DNA of 61,669 nt from an uncultured Caulobacter sp. Lineage in GTDB: Bacteria; Pseudomonadota; Alphaproteobacteria; Caulobacterales; Caulobacteraceae. Location: contig NZ_CALCDX010000013.1 in NCBI RefSeq assembly GCF_937900395.1, forward strand, positions 1-61,669. The letters run 5' to 3'. How positions within the stretch are numbered: the stretch's first letter is position 1; each line of letters starts with the position of its first letter. Positions 20,101 to 27,839 of this stretch are shown here, piece by piece. Made by a program: the position numbers and the translations under genes. Below the pieces are notes generated by a model. The model saw only the letters and a program-made list of their open reading frames with translations, searched no databases and had not been told where the DNA came from.

Positions 20101-20736
20101 CGATCGAAGTCGCAATGATAGACTCGACGCGTAGTAGACTCGGAGATCCTTCAGGAAGGCGTCGCTTTCAACAGACGCATGAGCGCCATCCGGCCACTTC
20201 TCACGAAGTTTGGCCACAGCCCGGAAGCGCTCAGACTTCTCAAGAGGCTTCGAGAGGGCCTGAGCTGCATGAAAGATTGACCACAGCGGCTCAGGCAAAC
20301 GCCGCTGCCCGTCGGGCGTCTTCAGGATAGCCCCGACAAGTTCAGCCCGAACAGGCTGCCCTCCGGGGCGAACCCACTGTGATTTCAGGCAGAAATCGTC
20401 CTGGTCCAGCCTACCAATGGATTTCAAATCCAATCCAAGGTTCGTTGGCGCTGGAATATCAAGGTCAGCGGCGACGTGCGCCTCCAACCCAGCCAGAAAA
20501 GCGGCTGAAACCTGATAGCCATCGTCTTGGGCGATACAGCCTGCGCCATCCTCGGAGGCGATCTGTAGATGCTCAATACCAAGGCGCGCCTCGGGGCGCG
20601 CCTCAAGCCAAGCCACGGGAGCAACTAGTCCCTTTGGGCTTCGCAGTTCGAGCCTTCCCCCCTCCGCCGAGGGAGAGAATACAAATGTCGCGGCCTTTGT
20701 CGCCTTATCGGTCTTCCTCTGGAATAGCCCCCTCAT
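17113..20736 (-). CDS. zorD: Zorya type I ZorD, SNF2-type helicase/nuclease effector
   Basis: The 1207-residue protein has a long N-terminal domain (about 1-490) and a SNF2 ATPase. Walker A is DDMGLGKT (about 529-537); motif II is YDEIQKLKNP (about 652-661, DEIQ in place of DEAH); the C-terminal helicase lobe has SPKAGGVGLTLTSANHVIHLSRWWNP and the arginine finger in ATDRVFRIGQ (about 900-945). A further C-terminal part of about 240 residues follows. ZorD is the effector of type I Zorya, recruited to invading phage DNA after the membrane motor ZorAB is triggered. Its start overlaps the zorC stop by 4 bp (ATGA). Adjacent zorC, zorB and zorA genes make the call secure. Confidence 0.93.
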   Translation of the reverse strand: MRGLFQRKTDKATKAATFVFSPSAEGGRLELRSPKGLVAPVAWLEARPEARLGIEHLQIASEDGAGCIAQDDGYQVSAAFLAGLEAHVAADLDIPAPTNLGLDLKSIGRLDQDDFCLKSQWVRPGGQPVRAELVGAILKTPDGQRRLPEPLWSIFHAAQALSKPLEKSERFRAVAKLREKWPDGAHASVESDAFLKDLRVYYASSLSLRLRSLTPDHTEFDPVLFGGKAARDAEAEGRPVDEEIDSVLTPAAQKIFSEDRFRREGEARAVYPLREGEYVFIDPALRPVLNVVRRLQDGSEADRREFILNPRRILQERIGETNPISERLDELFIETDQFSSRVAGVDVWRAPVLPWLTPLGKNQWLPERFGIRVGDDYFGIKSENLKSVVEAVSAAASSGAPLVDLEGLLDPVDGGPPPPNSLATSDTLIGAVKSLEPLVQATNDADGMAEAEPQSFNSWAGDKLFLIVRENFEEVEYASIDAAGEAEHVEYAPVTAPKRLRTTLKPHQVQGLGWLANCARTGRPGALLADDMGLGKTLQAIAFMAWLQEEAEAGRRPKTPFLIVAPTGLLGTWRQEILHHLEKNHLGPMVLAFGSDLKTLRDEGGFSGRDIETGRASLKAENWLDAGVVLTTYETMRDYHFSFARTRFGLVVYDEIQKLKNPTSQMTRAAKALNAAFTLGMTGTPVENRLQDLWSIMDVISPGLLGASRDFERRYAPDDVKALAGLKRLLTGSESGRPAYMLRRMKSDALEGLPTKHVHRLPVDMPKAQAEKYQQIVFRAAASASSGGAGKGKMLATLAALRGVSLHPVDPREAPADLDLYVQDSARLSHTLRILEEVAANREKALVFVEDLAMQERLAGYIQRRFKLPSLPMRINGTVPGPRRQAMVTAFQQNRERFDVMILSPKAGGVGLTLTSANHVIHLSRWWNPAVEDQATDRVFRIGQGRDVHVYLPLSVHPDPTIRDASFDLRLDALIDRKRRLTQDLFLPPDPEDAELTDLFREVSLAADVEALSDAAEGATETPKEAAPAPVPDRNERKTLTLKNEIVKTGIRRFRSESGQERPIREILSPFVGREIAHVTIRDPYAIAHVNSRRAQVRFLSELNGVAKGISAATIEYAPDIDGFDDALCRRSFGEIFAEQLGSGPKLSLQRRRRRATEMDFHDRRIELDVVHAGGSIMRHEIDIGRGLEALFDISKQCTVTYVPPVI

Positions 20737-22121
20737 AGTCGGACTCCCGCCTCATCTCGGAGGATGGTCGCGATCCGTCTCTCCCAGCCTATGCTATGAG
20801 TAGCGTCGAACGGCGCGCCCATCAGTTCTGAAGGATCGTAGTCCGCCCGACCTTGCTCGTTATTCCGAAAGAGCTTCGGGGCACGCTTATCGCTGTAATG
20901 CCAAAAGTAGCATCTGCCGTTGTGGCTCCACTCGGCCACTACTAGATCACCGATCCGCATAATAAGAGATGCATGCTGGGCAGTGCGCCCGCCCCCCGAA
21001 GAGAGGCGACCGAACATCGTCAGCCCTCGGTCGCCAGAGCTACGAGCGATGCGAGTTGCCCTAGACGCACCGTCACTACCAAACGCCACCCAAGCAGCCG
21101 AGATCTTGTCTGCTTTTAGGTAGCGCGTCCAAAAGCGACGGCGTTGTTCCCACATATCGGGGCGGTCGGTCATCGTTTCGCTGACGATATCGAAAAACTG
21201 CTCAACCGACGCCTTGGTCAGCCATCGTACAATGACGTCATAAGCATCGCCGTACTCATCCCGAACAGGGCGCCACCGCGCCTCGTTCACTCGGGGATCC
21301 CCGGCGTAGCCCAACGCCGACTCAATCAATTTTGCACGGTGATCATCGGCTGGCTCTTTGCCGACCCAAGGCTTGAACAGCGCGCCTGCATAGGCGGGCC
21401 AAGCCTTAGGGAAATCGAGCGGCTTACCGCTGTCGGTGGCCCAGGAAATCAACCGGTCTTGCGGGGATGGCGCTACGCCTGAAGACATCTCTGAAACGAT
21501 CTGACAGGCCGCCTTGAAAGCCGTTTCGACGAGCCCACCAAGCCGCCGGCCATCCGAATCTAATCCCGCGCCTATAAGGATACCGCGCACGGGGTCCTTT
21601 GATTTGAGTATCGCCGCCGCGATCCGAGACGGAGCCTCGACCGGATCAAAAAGGTTGAAAGCCTTGAGCCTATGCGGCCATGGGTCGGTCGGTCGCCACG
21701 GCCAGGTCTTCGCGCTTTTGGCGAGGGCTTGAGCGAGACGCACGATGTCCGAGTCATCGTACGCGAAGCAATCCAGGTAGGCGTCAATCAGCGCGAGGTA
21801 AGCCGCGCGTCGCTGCAGGGTGACCACTTCCGCAACAAGTTTATCGCCGATTTCGGGAGACCGACCCGGAGGGTGTGGCGGGTACAGAAATGAGCGACAG
21901 CCTTCCCGAAGATCGCGGCGAGATAGGAGCGACATACCTTGCTCCGCAGCCCACGCGATCCGCTCTTGGATCTCCGCGATACTCGCCTCGGAGCGTTCGG
22001 CAGTAGCCGACTGCTGCAAGGCGGCGACAGCTCTCCGGAGCTTCAGAGGCTCGGGCGCCTTTGACTTGGCGCGCCGCAGGAGCAGATCGGGGGCAGCAAG
22101 GAGTTCGGCTAAATGGCTCAT
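20733..22121 (-). CDS. zorC: Zorya type I ZorC, EH-signature protein
   Basis: This 462-residue soluble protein occupies the zorC position between zorB and zorD. Near the C-terminus it shows the E...H pattern that named the EH_Signature family: VVAEWSHNGRCYFWHYS (about 387-403). It is otherwise mostly helical with many Arg and Ala. In Zorya, ZorC works with ZorAB at the membrane and binds DNA, linking detection to ZorD. The gene overlaps zorB and zorD by 4 bp on each side, which suggests translational coupling and fixed stoichiometry. Confidence 0.9.
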   Translation of the reverse strand: MSHLAELLAAPDLLLRRAKSKAPEPLKLRRAVAALQQSATAERSEASIAEIQERIAWAAEQGMSLLSRRDLREGCRSFLYPPHPPGRSPEIGDKLVAEVVTLQRRAAYLALIDAYLDCFAYDDSDIVRLAQALAKSAKTWPWRPTDPWPHRLKAFNLFDPVEAPSRIAAAILKSKDPVRGILIGAGLDSDGRRLGGLVETAFKAACQIVSEMSSGVAPSPQDRLISWATDSGKPLDFPKAWPAYAGALFKPWVGKEPADDHRAKLIESALGYAGDPRVNEARWRPVRDEYGDAYDVIVRWLTKASVEQFFDIVSETMTDRPDMWEQRRRFWTRYLKADKISAAWVAFGSDGASRATRIARSSGDRGLTMFGRLSSGGGRTAQHASLIMRIGDLVVAEWSHNGRCYFWHYSDKRAPKLFRNNEQGRADYDPSELMGAPFDATHSIGWERRIATILRDEAGVRL

Positions 22122-22870
22122 TCGCCGCTCACCTTGGCCTCGACGCGCTTGTACTCGTCCGTGGGAGGCGTGTGCATGACGATCCGTAGATCGATCCGCC
22201 GATTTCGATCCTTTGCCATGACGTCGCCATCGACTGGCCGGTCAGCGCCGTATCCGCTGACACTCAGTACAGGCACGCAACGCCCGCCTTCGCGATTGGT
22301 GCAGACAGCAGCTAGGCCGCCATCGGCTTCACGCAAGCGCCTGAACACATTGGCGGCGCGTTTTGCGGATAGGTCGAGATTGTCGACCATGCCGAGTCCG
22401 CTAAACCGGTCCGTATCCGTGTGGCCCTCGATGAAAAGCGACTCGATACGATGCGGGCTCTTCTCGCATGAGATCTTCGCGTTCCCCCCAGCGCCTGGGG
22501 CCTGATCTGTGTAGCAAGGTAGAACGGCGCGAAGGCTTTCGGCGAGTGACACAACCTTCCCTCGCCCCTCAACCTTCACATCTGACTGACCGCTATCGAA
22601 CAGAACATTGTCCTTTAGACGCAGGACACTGCTGTTCTCCTCGATCGTCACCGCGACGCCGCGCCGTTCCAACTCCTCCTTTAGCTGAACGGCGATCTTC
22701 GCCCTCGCCTCATTGACGTCCTGAAAGCGGGATATCGTCGTGCTAAATTGGAGCACAAAGTACATAAGCAGGATGATAAAAATGAAAATGGTTCCTACCA
22801 TCATGTCCGTCATGGACACGAAGTAGTTCTCTTCCTCTACTGCGTGTTCGAAGTTTTCTTCAGCGATCAT
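22118..22870 (-). CDS. zorB: Zorya ZorB, MotB/OmpA-like motor subunit
   Basis: The 250-residue protein has a short cytoplasmic tail, one membrane helix (about 24-42) and a periplasmic OmpA/MotB-type peptidoglycan-binding domain (SLFIEGHTDTDRF, then LDLSAKRAANVFRRL, and a final KDRNRRIDLRI). Asp22 in the sequence SMTDMMVG sits just before the helix, where the proton-carrying aspartate of MotB and ZorB lies. Four cysteines in the periplasmic part could form disulfides. With ZorA it forms the proton-driven 5:2 motor known for Zorya; that stoichiometry is family knowledge. It overlaps zorA and zorC by 4 bp. Confidence 0.94.
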   Translation of the reverse strand: MIAEENFEHAVEEENYFVSMTDMMVGTIFIFIILLMYFVLQFSTTISRFQDVNEARAKIAVQLKEELERRGVAVTIEENSSVLRLKDNVLFDSGQSDVKVEGRGKVVSLAESLRAVLPCYTDQAPGAGGNAKISCEKSPHRIESLFIEGHTDTDRFSGLGMVDNLDLSAKRAANVFRRLREADGGLAAVCTNREGGRCVPVLSVSGYGADRPVDGDVMAKDRNRRIDLRIVMHTPPTDEYKRVEAKVSGE

Positions 22871-24819
22871 TCGGCAGCCTCAAAGCGCTGCTTTTTATTG
22901 TCATCGACGAACTCATCGAGCGAGCCGGCGTACTCTTCGATCGCTGTCAGGCCCGCAGAGAACCTTTGGACAGCGGCTGACATTTCTGAATCGAAGGACT
23001 GAGCAAAGCGCCTGAACTCGTCGAAGCTGTCGCCGAGCGTTTGCCCGAGCTTTTCCGCCGTCTGTGCGAGCGCCTTGTCCACACCTTCGAAACGAGCGCG
23101 ATAGTCGCGCCACGCTGTCTCAGCTGCTTCTTGGGTCTCACGGATGCCCGCCATCAGTTCCGTCAGGCCCTTCACGACACTTTCGTTGGAAGAGCGGTTC
23201 GCCTCGATCGCGCGGGCGATGCCGCTCGCGGCGTCGTTAACTGCCTGCGCTGCTTGAGCGACGGGCGCCGCCGCCGTGGCAAAGCCCTTGATAGAGTCGC
23301 TGATGGCGTTGGCCGCGAACTTGGCCTGCCCGGTGACCCCCTCCATGGCTTCTGCGGTTCGGACCGCGCTGTCACTGCTCCGCGAGAAGCTCTCCGACGC
23401 CTTCTGAACGTTCGTCGCCGCGTCACCAACAGCGCGCGTCAGCTCAGCCGCAGCCTCCTTGATGGGTGTTCCAGCAGCGTCGAGCGCCATGCCAAAGGTC
23501 CTCTGGCTCTCGGCGACACCGTCCGCAAGCGCTTTGCCGACCTCTTGCTGAATGGAACCAGCTGCCTGGGCGCTTGCCTCTTGAAGCGCCCTCACGGCTT
23601 CAGCGATGGATTCAGCGGAGCGCGCTTGAGCGGATTCCAAGCCCTCAAGAACGCGCGCTAGTGTCTGCTCCTGATTGCGAGCCACGTTTTCGCCCTGCTC
23701 CGCGAGCTTCGCGCCCATACCGTCGACATTGGCGACAAGGCGATCGAAGGCTTCGCGGATATCAGCTGCGGCCTGAGCAAAGTCAGCGCCCGCAGCGCGA
23801 ATCTGCTGCGCGGCATGATCGCCAGATTGACCGACGGAAGCCGTTAGAGCGTCGAGCTTCTGTGTCAGGCCCGCAAGGGTATCGCTGAGACCTTGGAGCT
23901 GCTGCCCGCTGACGTCCTTGATCGCCTTCGCCGCCTCTGATCCGATGCCCTGCGTGACAGCGGTCATGTTCTCATTCAGCGCCGTCAGGGACGAAGCCAT
24001 GGGAGCGAAAGCTTGAGTTACGCCGGCATTGATCCGGTCGGCCAACTGGAACGCGACGTCCTGGTTGAAGAACTTCAGCTGAGCGGTTTGCTCTTTCATC
24101 TCCTCCAGCTGTTCCACAGCCAGGCGCTGAGGCGGGACGTACAGAAGACCGCGCTCAAGAAGCTCGCAGATATGCTCAGTCTCTCGATAGATCCTGCGAG
24201 CCAGGCGATGCTCGACAATCCGCAGGCGCAGAGAGGCGCCGATCCCCCCGATGGAGGTAAGAAACTTCGCCGAGGCCACAGTGAGGAGAAGCGTAAGCGC
24301 CTCCTTGGCCTTCTGCGGGTCATTGAGGTTTGCTGCGGCGGTGTGGAGCGCGACCACAAGGCCAACGAAGGTCAGGATCAGACCAGCTGCAACGAACACG
24401 TTCGAGGCGAACGCAAGATCCGTCAGGCGTGGGGCCGCACGATGAAAGTAGGCGCTAGGACGGTTCGTGTTGCGGATGGGCGACGCATTCTCGTCGATAA
24501 TGGACTCGTGAAACTCCCGCCACGCCTGCACGAGGGGGCCAGATCCGACGCTCGCATCGTTAAGCGCTGCCGCAACGTCGAAGTAATTACGACTGAAGGC
24601 TTCACGCTCAGCCACGGCCTCGGGAGCCTCGCCTAGAGCAGCTCTCAGCGCCTTAACCCGAGCTTGAGCGGCCTTTAGATACGGCGCCACCTGACGACGT
24701 TTACGGACCTCGATCACGCCAGCGATGGCGAACATCAAGATGAAAAAGCAAAATGCGATCCAAGGCTTGCCGTAAATGCGTTCCAGCTGCTCAAGGATAA
24801 AATTTAGTACGAGATCCAT
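22867..24819 (-). CDS. zorA: Zorya ZorA, MotA-like motor subunit with long tail
   Basis: With the ATG at 24819 the protein has 650 residues and three membrane helices (about 20-37, 136-160 and 175-197), followed by an alanine-rich heptad tail of about 450 residues that should form a long coiled coil into the cytoplasm, as in ZorA. I chose 24819 because GGGGAGG lies about 4-6 nt upstream and the first helix then matches the MotA plan. A longer GTG start at 24936 would add a signal-like hydrophobic stretch not expected in the family. A GCCTC/GAGGC stem overlaps the ribosome site. It is first of the four zor genes; the RmuC-like gene ends 147 bp upstream. Confidence 0.93.
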   Translation of the reverse strand: MDLVLNFILEQLERIYGKPWIAFCFFILMFAIAGVIEVRKRRQVAPYLKAAQARVKALRAALGEAPEAVAEREAFSRNYFDVAAALNDASVGSGPLVQAWREFHESIIDENASPIRNTNRPSAYFHRAAPRLTDLAFASNVFVAAGLILTFVGLVVALHTAAANLNDPQKAKEALTLLLTVASAKFLTSIGGIGASLRLRIVEHRLARRIYRETEHICELLERGLLYVPPQRLAVEQLEEMKEQTAQLKFFNQDVAFQLADRINAGVTQAFAPMASSLTALNENMTAVTQGIGSEAAKAIKDVSGQQLQGLSDTLAGLTQKLDALTASVGQSGDHAAQQIRAAGADFAQAAADIREAFDRLVANVDGMGAKLAEQGENVARNQEQTLARVLEGLESAQARSAESIAEAVRALQEASAQAAGSIQQEVGKALADGVAESQRTFGMALDAAGTPIKEAAAELTRAVGDAATNVQKASESFSRSSDSAVRTAEAMEGVTGQAKFAANAISDSIKGFATAAAPVAQAAQAVNDAASGIARAIEANRSSNESVVKGLTELMAGIRETQEAAETAWRDYRARFEGVDKALAQTAEKLGQTLGDSFDEFRRFAQSFDSEMSAAVQRFSAGLTAIEEYAGSLDEFVDDNKKQRFEAAE

Positions 24820-24966
24820 GTCCGCCTCCCCGGAGGCCGCGCGCGCCAATGCGCAGAGCGCCCCCACACTCCACCAGATCAAAAGAGCAAATGCAGCGCC
24901 TCGCCTCAACCGGCAAACGAGCGCGCCGCAACTCACCCGCCATGCTTTTGGGTTTTGGCCGCGCTC

Positions 24967-26472
24967 TTACGCCGCCTCCCCCTCCTCATCATCGGGGGCA
25001 TCGATGTCGGGAAGCGCGGAAAGGACATCGACTCCAGCCGGCAACTCGACCGTCTCCACATCCCGCAATTTCCGTTGCACCGCCCTGGTGCGGCGGCCCG
25101 CTTCGGCGACGGTCTTCTGGGCGGTCTCAAGCTGCTTGCTGAGCTTGTCCCACACCCCGCCGTACTTGCTGAACTCGGCTTTCGCCGCCGAAAGGACCTG
25201 CCAGACCTCGCTGGAGCGCTTCTCGATCGCGAGGGTGCGGAAGCCCATTTGCAGGCTATTGAGCACCGCCGTGAGCGTCGTCGGACCTGTCACCATCACC
25301 CGATGCTTGGACTGCAAGTCGGCGCAAAGCCCGGGGCGCCGGATCACCTCGGCATAGAGACCCTCGGTTGGCAGGTACATGAACGCGAAGTCCGTCGAGT
25401 GCGGCGGGTGAATGTACTTTTCAGAGATCAGCTTGGCTTGCGCACGCACGGTGCGTTCAAGCGCCATGGCCGCTTTCTCGACTTCCTCGGGAATACCGCT
25501 GTCCTGAGCGGTCAGCAGGCGGTCGTAATCCTCATGCGGGAACTTGGCGTCGATCGGCAGATAGACCGGCGTATCGTCGAATTTCCCCGGCAGGCGAACT
25601 GCGAACTCCACCACCTCGTTGGAACCAGGCAGAATGTGGACGTTGGCTTCGAACTGATCCGGCGTCAGCATATCGCCGAGTAGCGCGCTCAGCTGCATTT
25701 CGCCCCAACCGCCGCGCGACTTCACATTGGTCAGGACGCGCTTCAGATCGCCCACGCCGGTCGCGAGGTTTTGCATCTCGCCAAGCCCCTTGTGGACCAG
25801 ATCCAGACGATCGCTGACCAGCTTGAAGGACTCGCCTAGACGCGTCTCCAGCGTGCCCTGGAGCTTCTCGTCCACGGTCACGCGCATCTGCTCCAGCTTG
25901 GCCTCGTTATCCTTCCGCAGCTGGTCGAGATTGGTCGTCAGCGCCTCGCGGATCGCGTCCTGCTTCTTGTCGTTCGCCTCCGTCAGCGCCTGGATCTTCT
26001 GCGCGACCGCATCTAGCCCCTGCTTCTGCTGCTCGCGCGCCGTCTGCTGATCCTTCTGCAAGCGCTCGGCCAGCTCCTTCATCGCCTGGTTCGTTTCACC
26101 CAGCCGCGTCGTCTGTGTGTTGGCAAAGGCGTCGGTGCTGATCTTAAGCGCCTCTTCCAGCTTGGCGCGACCATCGGAGGCTTCAGTTCGCATGGCCGCG
26201 AGCTGTTCGCTCTGCGCCTGGCCGAACGACGCCAGACGCGCTTCGAGGGCCTGCTGGTGACCCAAGAGGCTGTTACGCAGTTCATCGCGCAGCGCCTGAT
26301 TATCCTCGCGGGCGGCGCGCTGAATGTCCTTCAGCGCCGCCTCCAAAGCGATCAGCTTGGCGGTGGTCTCCGGATCCATCTGTGCGCGCGTGGAGCGCTT
26401 CAACAGCGACACGAGCGCAAAGGCGCAAGCCAGAACCGCCGCGATTGCGGTGGTGATGGACAGAGCGAGCAT
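24967..26472 (-). CDS. rmuC: RmuC-family putative nuclease
   Basis: The 501-residue protein has an N-terminal membrane helix (about 3-24), a coiled-coil region (about 40-225) and the RmuC domain (about 255-440). The domain shows VVEFAVRLPGKF and YLPIDAKFPHEDYDRLL, whose D-x-K pattern (DAK near 302-304) fits the PD-(D/E)xK-like fold predicted for RmuC. RmuC proteins limit DNA rearrangements and recombination. GGAGA lies upstream of the ATG. The gene lies between the DUF3892 gene and zorA on the same strand, inside the defence block, so it may assist Zorya; that is inference. The function of most island-borne RmuC copies is unknown. Confidence 0.9.
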   Translation of the reverse strand: MLALSITTAIAAVLACAFALVSLLKRSTRAQMDPETTAKLIALEAALKDIQRAAREDNQALRDELRNSLLGHQQALEARLASFGQAQSEQLAAMRTEASDGRAKLEEALKISTDAFANTQTTRLGETNQAMKELAERLQKDQQTAREQQKQGLDAVAQKIQALTEANDKKQDAIREALTTNLDQLRKDNEAKLEQMRVTVDEKLQGTLETRLGESFKLVSDRLDLVHKGLGEMQNLATGVGDLKRVLTNVKSRGGWGEMQLSALLGDMLTPDQFEANVHILPGSNEVVEFAVRLPGKFDDTPVYLPIDAKFPHEDYDRLLTAQDSGIPEEVEKAAMALERTVRAQAKLISEKYIHPPHSTDFAFMYLPTEGLYAEVIRRPGLCADLQSKHRVMVTGPTTLTAVLNSLQMGFRTLAIEKRSSEVWQVLSAAKAEFSKYGGVWDKLSKQLETAQKTVAEAGRRTRAVQRKLRDVETVELPAGVDVLSALPDIDAPDDEEGEAA

Positions 26473-26508
26473 GGGGAACAGTCTCCATTCAATGCAAATC
26501 GCTAGGGG

Positions 26509-26538
26509 CCGCCGCGAGGCGGGTTCACCTCGCGGCGG
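26509..26538 (-). terminator. strong stem-loop between DUF3892 and rmuC genes
   Basis: CCGCCGCGAGG (26509-26519) and CCTCGCGGCGG (26528-26538) pair perfectly over an 8-nt loop. No U run follows on the minus strand, so it could be an attenuator, a processing site or a partial terminator that lowers rmuC-zor expression relative to the DUF3892 gene. Confidence 0.5.
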
Positions 26539-26543
26539 ACGGC

Positions 26544-26828
26544 TTAGGCGCAGTCCGGCAGAGCCAGGAGATTGTTGTTCCAGTCCCCGTCAGCGCGAGT
26601 TTGAAGGTATTGATTGGGCCGATAGCCGCGCACCTCAACGTTCGCACGGACACCGTTGACGCGGGTGTAGAACGTGTGAACGCCGCCATTGATGAGGTCG
26701 ATGACCTGCTGGCGCGTCGAATACCACGCAGGGATAGCGCCGCTGCCCGGTCCGCCGAGGTGAGTGATCGCCTCGTGCGTATTTTGGCGCTGGAACTTGG
26801 TGATGCAGGTAACTTGGAGGTCGGCCAT
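26544..26828 (-). CDS. DUF3892-like small protein
   Basis: This 94-residue protein starts MADLQVTCITKFQRQNTHEAITHLGG and contains WYSTRQQVIDLINGGVHTFYT and a late RGYRPNQYLQTRADGDWNNNLLALP. It matches my memory of the DUF3892 pattern: a strand, the ITH-GG turn, and a helix that places a 'x-x-x-I-x-x-G' segment. No catalytic motif is apparent. It is the first leftward gene from the divergent promoter shared with the WYL regulator, so it belongs to the regulated defence block. DUF3892 has no established function that I know of. Confidence 0.75.
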   Translation of the reverse strand: MADLQVTCITKFQRQNTHEAITHLGGPGSGAIPAWYSTRQQVIDLINGGVHTFYTRVNGVRANVEVRGYRPNQYLQTRADGDWNNNLLALPDCA

Positions 26829-26860
26829 TGGAGTGATCTCGCTGTGAAGGCGGTCCGGAA

Positions 26861-26929
26861 TTGACCGGCGGCGCCGATGGGAATAGTATTTTTATGGGTC
26901 GGGTTTTTATACCCGTCAAGTTACTATTC
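26861..26929. promoter_or_regulatory. overlapping divergent promoters with inverted-repeat operator
   Basis: Rightward: TTGACC (26861-26866), a 17-bp spacer, then TAGTAT (26884-26889), a near-ideal vegetative promoter for the WYL-hsd operon. Leftward: TTGACG (26919 down to 26914), a 17-bp spacer, then CATAAA (26896 down to 26891), for the DUF3892-rmuC-zor side. GAATAGTA (26881-26888) and TACTATTC (26922-26929) are perfect inverted arms around a smaller pair CGGGT/ACCCG (26900-26904, 26911-26915). Repressor binding here would cover both promoters. Confidence 0.7.
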
Positions 26930-26942
26930 TGATCGGACCGCT

Positions 26943-27839
26943 ATGACCAATCCGAGCGACGGGGCAAAAATGCGATGGGGCGCGGAGCAGCGCCTTGAAT
27001 TCATTGAGTTCCGCGCCTTCTGGGAGGGGGGCGTCAATCGGTCGGACATCACAGACCGTTTCGGGGTCTCCACGCCCCAGGCATCGAACGACCTGAGCCA
27101 ATATCGCGAGCTGGCCCCCACGAACCTAGTCTACGACGCTAGCGCCAAGCGCTACGTCGCGACGCCGGAGTTCGCCCCGCGTTACCTGGCCTTGAGCGCC
27201 GATCGTTACCTGTCCCAACTAAGGGCCAAGGCCGAGGGCGTCATAAGCCTGGACGAGACATGGATTGGCGTCGCGCCTGACGCCCAAGCCATGCCGGCGC
27301 CCGCCCGCCGGGTGGACCCTCAGCTCCTGAGAGACCTGCTGGCGGTCATACGCGAGGGCGCCTCGGTCGAGGTCTGGTATCAGTCGATGAGCCCGCTGCG
27401 CCCCGACGCGGAATGGCGAAGGATCACGCCGCACGCCTTCGGGTCGGACGGCCTGCGGTGGCACGTGCGCGGCTTCTGTCACATCGACGGCGTGTTTAAG
27501 GACTTCGTCCTGTCCCGCTGGCGCGGTCTTCGCGCCAAAGGTCCAGCCGGCGCCGGCCCTTCAGCCGATCAGGATTGGAGCGACACCTTCGGCGTCAAGC
27601 TCGCGCCCAACCCAGCGCTGTCAGCCAGCCAGCAGGAAGCGGTGGCCTGGGAGTACGACATGCCAATGGGTTCGGTGGAGCTTTCCGTGCGCAAAGCTCT
27701 GCTTTACTACCTGAAGAAGAGGTTGCGCCTCGATTTGGACCACGACTTGCCGTCGGAAACGCCGGTGATCGTCGCCAATCGCGAGGCTTTCGAGATGGCG
27801 CTGGCCAGCGCCAAGGGTTTAGTGCGGGGGAGCGTTTAA
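26943..27839 (+). CDS. WYL-domain transcription regulator (CapW/BrxR type)
   Basis: The 298-residue regulator has an N-terminal winged helix (about 12-70, with ITDRFGVSTPQASNDLSQYREL), a WYL domain (about 120-205, with VEVWYQSMSPL and a late WHVRGFC), and a C-terminal WCX-like dimerisation part. This is the plan of CapW and BrxR, repressors that sit before CBASS, BREX and other defence operons and respond to phage infection, perhaps by ligand binding at the WYL domain. The ATG at 26943 lies after the divergent promoter; a longer frame from 26877 would start upstream of the likely transcript. The stop overlaps the hsdM start as TAATG. It should control both flanking defence operons. Confidence 0.9.
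   Translation: MTNPSDGAKMRWGAEQRLEFIEFRAFWEGGVNRSDITDRFGVSTPQASNDLSQYRELAPTNLVYDASAKRYVATPEFAPRYLALSADRYLSQLRAKAEGVISLDETWIGVAPDAQAMPAPARRVDPQLLRDLLAVIREGASVEVWYQSMSPLRPDAEWRRITPHAFGSDGLRWHVRGFCHIDGVFKDFVLSRWRGLRAKGPAGAGPSADQDWSDTFGVKLAPNPALSASQQEAVAWEYDMPMGSVELSVRKALLYYLKKRLRLDLDHDLPSETPVIVANREAFEMALASAKGLVRGSV

Noticed and set aside
17113..24936. DISARM or another SNF2-based system as an alternative to Zorya
   Set aside because: The MotA/MotB-like pair and the EH-signature gene beside the SNF2 gene fit Zorya type I and not DISARM, which needs a DUF1998 gene and methyltransferase.
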